Positions 61,165-64,000 of a DNA stretch of 64,000 nucleotides are shown here, piece after piece. The stretch's first letter is position 1. Every line of letters begins with the position of its first letter. Location of the stretch: the NCBI RefSeq assembly GCF_003286075.1, contig NZ_QLUV01000001.1:558001-622000 (forward strand). The letters are read 5' to 3'. The stretch is from Paracoccus endophyticus (lineage in GTDB: Bacteria > Pseudomonadota > Alphaproteobacteria > Rhodobacterales > Rhodobacteraceae). Below the pieces are notes generated by a model. The model ran no database searches and had not been told where the DNA came from. It saw only the letters and a list, made by a program, of their open reading frames with translations. A program made the position numbers and the translations under genes.

Positions 61165-62580
61165 CTAGCGACGCAACCGGTCCAGGCAGTCTGGCGCGAC
61201 AGCGGCGGTCGCCAGCGCCCGCCCGCCCAGCTCGCCCCGGCCGGGCGGCAGCGCAAGGACCGGGTCCGCGCAGGCGGGCGGATGCGCCACGTCCCCCGCC
61301 CACAGCGCGGGACCGGGCTCGTCCCGCAGGGGATAGATCAGGTCGTAATGGCTCGGCTCGGGTCCCCAGGGGGCGGGGACGGTGCGGACGACCGCCGGCC
61401 CGCCGGTGGTCGTGGCGCGCAGGACAAGCTGCGCCAGCAGGGCGCGGTCGCTGGCGACGATCAGGCCCGCGCCCTGCTGCGCGGCGCGGTCCAGCACGGC
61501 GTCGGCCACCGCCGCGTTGCCGACATAGCGCGCCAGCACGGGCGCGCCGTCGCGCTGCCAGTCCTGCGCGCGGGTCCCGATCACCGGCAGCGCCAGCGCG
61601 AGCCCGCCGTTCAGCGCCACCGCCAGCATGGCCAGCCGGGGGCGGGGCGCCAGCAGCGCCGCGACCAGGACCGCGCCCGGCACATAGGCCCCGACCGCCC
61701 AGTTCGCATTCGCGCCCGATTGCGCCGCCTGTGCGGCCACGATCGCCAGCGGCGCAGCCGTCAGCGCGACAAGGCCGCGCAGCCCCGTCGGCCAGCGCCG
61801 GGCCAGCGCGACCAGCAGCGCGGCAAAGCCCAAGGGGCCGGCGACGGCGAACTGTTCGGCCAGAAACAGACCCGCGCGGCCCAGGTCCAGACCGCCCTGC
61901 CAGTCGGCGTTCTGCACCGTGTGCCGGACGGTGGCGAGGTCATGGGTCAGGTTCCACCGGATATTGGGCGCAAACAGCACCAGGGCGACCGCGGCCGCGA
62001 TGCCCGCCTGGCCCCACGGGCGACGCCAGCGCGGGTCGATCCACGCGGCCACCGCAAGCCCCGGCAGGGCGAACAGCATCGCGTATTTCGACCACATCCC
62101 CGCCGCCAGCGCCGCCCCGGCCAGCGCCGCGCCCCACGGACCCGGCGCGCGCAGCCACGCCAGCAGGACCAGCGCCAGCGCCAGCAGCTGCGGGCTGTCG
62201 GTGGAGATCAGAATGCTGCCCACCGAGACGGCGGGCAGGGTGGCATAGACCACCCCCGCCAACGCCCCCACCGCGTCCCCCGCCAGCACCCGCCCCACGC
62301 CCATGACCGCGACCGCCGCCGCGCCGTGGACCAGCGGCCAGGGCAGGCGGGCCACCCAGGCCGCGTCCGAGCCTGCGATCTCGTTCGCCGCCCGGATCAG
62401 CCAGCCGACCAGCGGCGGCTTGGACCAGGCCCCCGCCGCAAGCTCGCGCCCCCACAGCCAGTACTGCGCCTCGTCCACATAGAGTTCCAGGTCCGACGCG
62501 GGCAGCCAGGCCAGCCGCCAGGCGGTCAGCGCCAGGATGACGGCCAGCGCCCGCGGCGCGGCCGTCGCCCGCTCAGCCAT
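61165..62580 (-). CDS. GT39 family polyprenyl-phosphate-sugar glycosyltransferase (ArnT/Rgt-like)
   Basis: Integral membrane glycosyltransferase of 471 residues with about ten or more hydrophobic segments. The catalytic acidic motif is in the first periplasmic loop, LELYVDEAQYWLWGRE, followed by WSKPPLVGWLIRAAN, both typical of GT39/ArnT relatives. Such enzymes move a sugar from a lipid-phosphate carrier to lipid A, core lipopolysaccharide or protein. ATG 62580 is chosen, overlapping the LAB_N gene by 8 nt; an ATG seven codons upstream is possible. It is the last gene of the GT2-LAB_N-GT39 operon. Confidence 0.87.
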   Translation of the reverse strand: MAERATAAPRALAVILALTAWRLAWLPASDLELYVDEAQYWLWGRELAAGAWSKPPLVGWLIRAANEIAGSDAAWVARLPWPLVHGAAAVAVMGVGRVLAGDAVGALAGVVYATLPAVSVGSILISTDSPQLLALALVLLAWLRAPGPWGAALAGAALAAGMWSKYAMLFALPGLAVAAWIDPRWRRPWGQAGIAAAVALVLFAPNIRWNLTHDLATVRHTVQNADWQGGLDLGRAGLFLAEQFAVAGPLGFAALLVALARRWPTGLRGLVALTAAPLAIVAAQAAQSGANANWAVGAYVPGAVLVAALLAPRPRLAMLAVALNGGLALALPVIGTRAQDWQRDGAPVLARYVGNAAVADAVLDRAAQQGAGLIVASDRALLAQLVLRATTTGGPAVVRTVPAPWGPEPSHYDLIYPLRDEPGPALWAGDVAHPPACADPVLALPPGRGELGGRALATAAVAPDCLDRLRR

Positions 62581-62881
62581 CGCCGGGGTGACGTTCGGCA
62601 TGGATCAGCCACAGGTTGCGCGCATAGATGATGGTCCCCAGCGCCTGCCCCGCCATGAACACCGGGTCCCGGCGGTGGACGGCATAGGCCAGCAGCGTCA
62701 CCCCGCCCGCCAGCGAGAAATACCAGAACGCCACCGGCACCACCGACCGCCTGGCCCGTTCCGAGGCGATCCACTGGATCAGGAACCGCATCATGAACAG
62801 CGCCTGGGCGAAAAAGCCGAACAGGACCCACAGCAGTTCGGCCGTGGTATGGACGTTGAAGAAATGCAGCAGTTCGGTCAT
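62573..62881 (-). CDS. LAB_N (lipid A biosynthesis N-terminal) domain membrane protein
   Basis: Membrane protein of 102 residues with three or four hydrophobic segments, from the LAB_N family also found at the N-terminus of some lipid A disaccharide synthases. Conserved parts are VLFGFFAQALFMMRFLIQW and PVAFWYFSLAGGVTLLAY, then GQALGTIIYARNLWLI. It overlaps both neighbours (ATGA with the GT2 gene). In comparable operons it may act as the carrier-lipid flippase or as partner of the GT2 enzyme; this is inference from context. Confidence 0.87.
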   Translation of the reverse strand: MTELLHFFNVHTTAELLWVLFGFFAQALFMMRFLIQWIASERARRSVVPVAFWYFSLAGGVTLLAYAVHRRDPVFMAGQALGTIIYARNLWLIHAERHPGDG

Positions 62882-63621
62882 GGCTCCGCCTTCCGCTCGA
62901 CGGCGCGCACGGTCTTGCGCCGCCGTATCAGCCAGGCCACCCCGGCCAGATCGGCCACGCCCACAAGCCCGCGCTGCCAGTTGGAATAGTTCGACCGCCC
63001 CGCGCGCCGCGCCCGGTGGGACACGTCGATCAGCGCCACCCCCCAGCCGTCGCGCGCAAACAGCGCCGGCAGATAGCGGTGCTGGTGGTTGAAGAACGGC
63101 AGCGCCAGATAGGCATCCCGCCGAAAGGCCTTGAGCCCGCAGCCCGTGTCGCGCGTCGTGTCCCCCAGCACGGCCGCGCGCAGGCGGTTGGCCAGCACCG
63201 ACGCCACCCGCCGCGACGCCGGGTCCTTGCGCCCGACGCGCTGCCCGGCGACCAGCCCCAGGTCGGGCGGTCCCCCCGGCCCCGGGTCGAGCAGCGGCGC
63301 CAGCAGCCGCGGCAGTTCCTCCGGGGGGTTCTGGCCGTCGCCGTCCATCGTCGCAATCAGGGGGGCGCGGGCCGCAAGCACGCCGTTGTGGATGGCCGCC
63401 GACTGCCCGCCCGTGCGGGGATGGCACAGCAGCCGCAGCCACGGCCGGGCCGCCGCCATGTCCAGGACGATCCGCGCGGTGTCGTCCTCGGACCCGTCAT
63501 CGACCACGATCACCTCGAACGGGGCCAGCGGGGCCATGGCCGCGGCGACGCCCTCCAGCAGCGGGGCAATGGCGCCGGCCTCGTTCCGGCAGGGGATGAC
63601 GATGGAACAGCGCGGCGTCAT
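62878..63621 (-). CDS. GT2 family polyprenyl-phosphate sugar transferase
   Basis: Glycosyltransferase of 247 residues resembling dolichol-phosphate-mannose synthase and ArnC. The nucleotide-sugar site includes CSIVIPCRNEAGAI, VIVVDDGSEDDTA, GQSAAIHNGV and the DxD motif in IATMDGDGQNPP. DTGCGLKAFRRDAYL is typical of the polyprenyl-phosphate branch. Two weak hydrophobic stretches near the end (LVGVADLAGVAWLIR) may anchor it. It leads the three-gene operon. A long leader region (63622 to the window end) precedes it. Confidence 0.9.
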   Translation of the reverse strand: MTPRCSIVIPCRNEAGAIAPLLEGVAAAMAPLAPFEVIVVDDGSEDDTARIVLDMAAARPWLRLLCHPRTGGQSAAIHNGVLAARAPLIATMDGDGQNPPEELPRLLAPLLDPGPGGPPDLGLVAGQRVGRKDPASRRVASVLANRLRAAVLGDTTRDTGCGLKAFRRDAYLALPFFNHQHRYLPALFARDGWGVALIDVSHRARRAGRSNYSNWQRGLVGVADLAGVAWLIRRRKTVRAVERKAEP

Positions 63622-63752
63622 GGGGGGCCTGCAAGGGTCGTGCGGTCGCGTGCGTCTTGCAGGGCCGGCGTGACAGCGATGCGACGGGCGGGCGTGCCGC
63701 GCAAGCCCGCGCAGGTCACGGGCGCCGGCCTTCGCCGCCCGGAAACACGGAC

Positions 63753-63774
63753 GGGCCGCCCCAAGGGACGGCCC
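63753..63774. other. hairpin in the leader of the GT2-LAB_N-GT39 operon
   Basis: GGGCCGCCCC (63753-63762) pairs with GGGACGGCCC (63765-63774) with one mismatch and a 2-nt loop. It is downstream of the 18-codon ORF on the minus strand and upstream of the GT2 gene. It could be a transcription attenuator or the end of a small RNA; no T-run follows. Confidence 0.45.
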
Positions 63775-63854
63775 GCGAGATCATGGGAGATGGTCCGGTT
63801 AGGGATGGAATGCATCCGGTCCCAGCCACAGGTTCTGTGCCTCAGGGGATGCCC

Positions 63855-63911
63855 TCAGGCGGCGGACCCCCCGGCTGTCCCGACTCCGTTCTCCAACATC
63901 ACTCTCGACAC
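63855..63911 (-). CDS. possible 18-residue leader peptide or small protein
   Basis: GTG 63911 opens a short frame reading MSRVMLENGVGTAGGSAA and ends at TGA 63855. It has an ideal ribosome site, GAAAGGAGGT at 63918-63927, with 7 nt between GGAGG and GTG. A hairpin with stems GCCTGAGGG and CCCTGAGGC spans its stop codon (63841-63862). I do not recognise a family. The rest of 63622-64000 has no other credible gene. It may be a regulatory leader for the glycosyltransferase operon or an independent small RNA or protein. Confidence 0.45.
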   Translation of the reverse strand: MSRVMLENGVGTAGGSAA

Positions 63912-64000
63912 TGGACCACCTCCTTTCGCTGTTGACGCTGCTCGGAAGGGTGCCACAGCCTTGGGGCAAGTCAATCAGTTTTCGACCGGCCCGGACAAGA

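Noticed and set aside
63618..63815. A 65-codon frame before the GT2 gene
   Set aside because: No ribosome site, translation rich in Arg and Pro, and it covers the leader hairpin.

Overview
The window is about 64 kb of very GC-rich, gene-dense DNA from an alphaproteobacterium, most likely a Rhodobacteraceae member close to Paracoccus. This is inferred from gene content and order: rho-mnmE beside aroE-coaE-dnaQ, a PhyR/NepR/EcfG stress locus, a full pqqABCDE operon with quinoprotein-relay genes, a PuuD-type urate oxidase and a YbbN/CnoX with a CXXC site. I see no rRNA, tRNA, CRISPR array, insertion sequence or prophage. Composition and gene style are even throughout, so this reads as core chromosome with metabolic islands.

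Layout. 0-5.3 kb: mnmE (cut by the window edge), rho and hemJ run leftward and aroE, coaE and dnaQ run rightward from a 441-bp non-coding gap. The gap carries one perfect and several near-perfect DnaA boxes and is probably the chromosomal replication origin. 5.3-9.8 kb: YihY membrane protein, aldo/keto reductase, nitronate monooxygenase, ChrA chromate exporter. 9.9-14 kb: urate catabolism (puuD, uraH, NCS2 permease) with a divergent IclR regulator. 14-18.5 kb: RND efflux pump and adaptor. 18.6-21.4 kb: amino-sugar genes nagA and nagK, and divergent cutC. 21.4-27.2 kb: xdhABC and guaD, purine to urate, ending in a bidirectional terminator. 27.3-30.7 kb: general stress response core (phyR, divergent nepR-ecfG-HWE/HisKA_2 kinase). 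30.7-36.1 kb: pqqABCDE, a SoxYZ-like carrier and a metallo-hydrolase of the quinoprotein relay system. 36.1-40.3 kb: GAF/Fis regulator without an AAA+ domain, acetaldehyde-type aldehyde dehydrogenase, topoisomerase IB, DUF779 protein. 40.3-51.3 kb: housekeeping genes (argC, Trm112-like, LON-like, cnoX, xthA, glutathionyl-hydroquinone reductase, CenR-like regulator, ribA, L,D-transpeptidase), then ugd, UDP-glucuronate epimerase and manganese catalase. 51.6-61.1 kb: ftsK, aminotransferase, amidase, ubiH-like, lolA, lytic transglycosylase, thiolase. 61.2-64 kb: a GT39/LAB_N/GT2 operon that probably modifies lipopolysaccharide or lipid A, preceded by a structured leader with an 18-codon ORF.

How the parts join. 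Guanine deaminase, xanthine dehydrogenase, PuuD and UraH form four successive steps of purine breakdown, although they lie in two clusters. The stress locus probably controls distant genes here: TGAAC-N16/17-CGTT elements resembling EcfG promoters precede both the manganese catalase and topoisomerase IB genes. Ugd and the 4-epimerase could supply UDP-galacturonate to the GT2/LAB_N/GT39 trio. PQQ synthesis sits beside relay and aldehyde dehydrogenase genes, pointing to periplasmic alcohol oxidation, but no quinoprotein dehydrogenase gene lies in the window.
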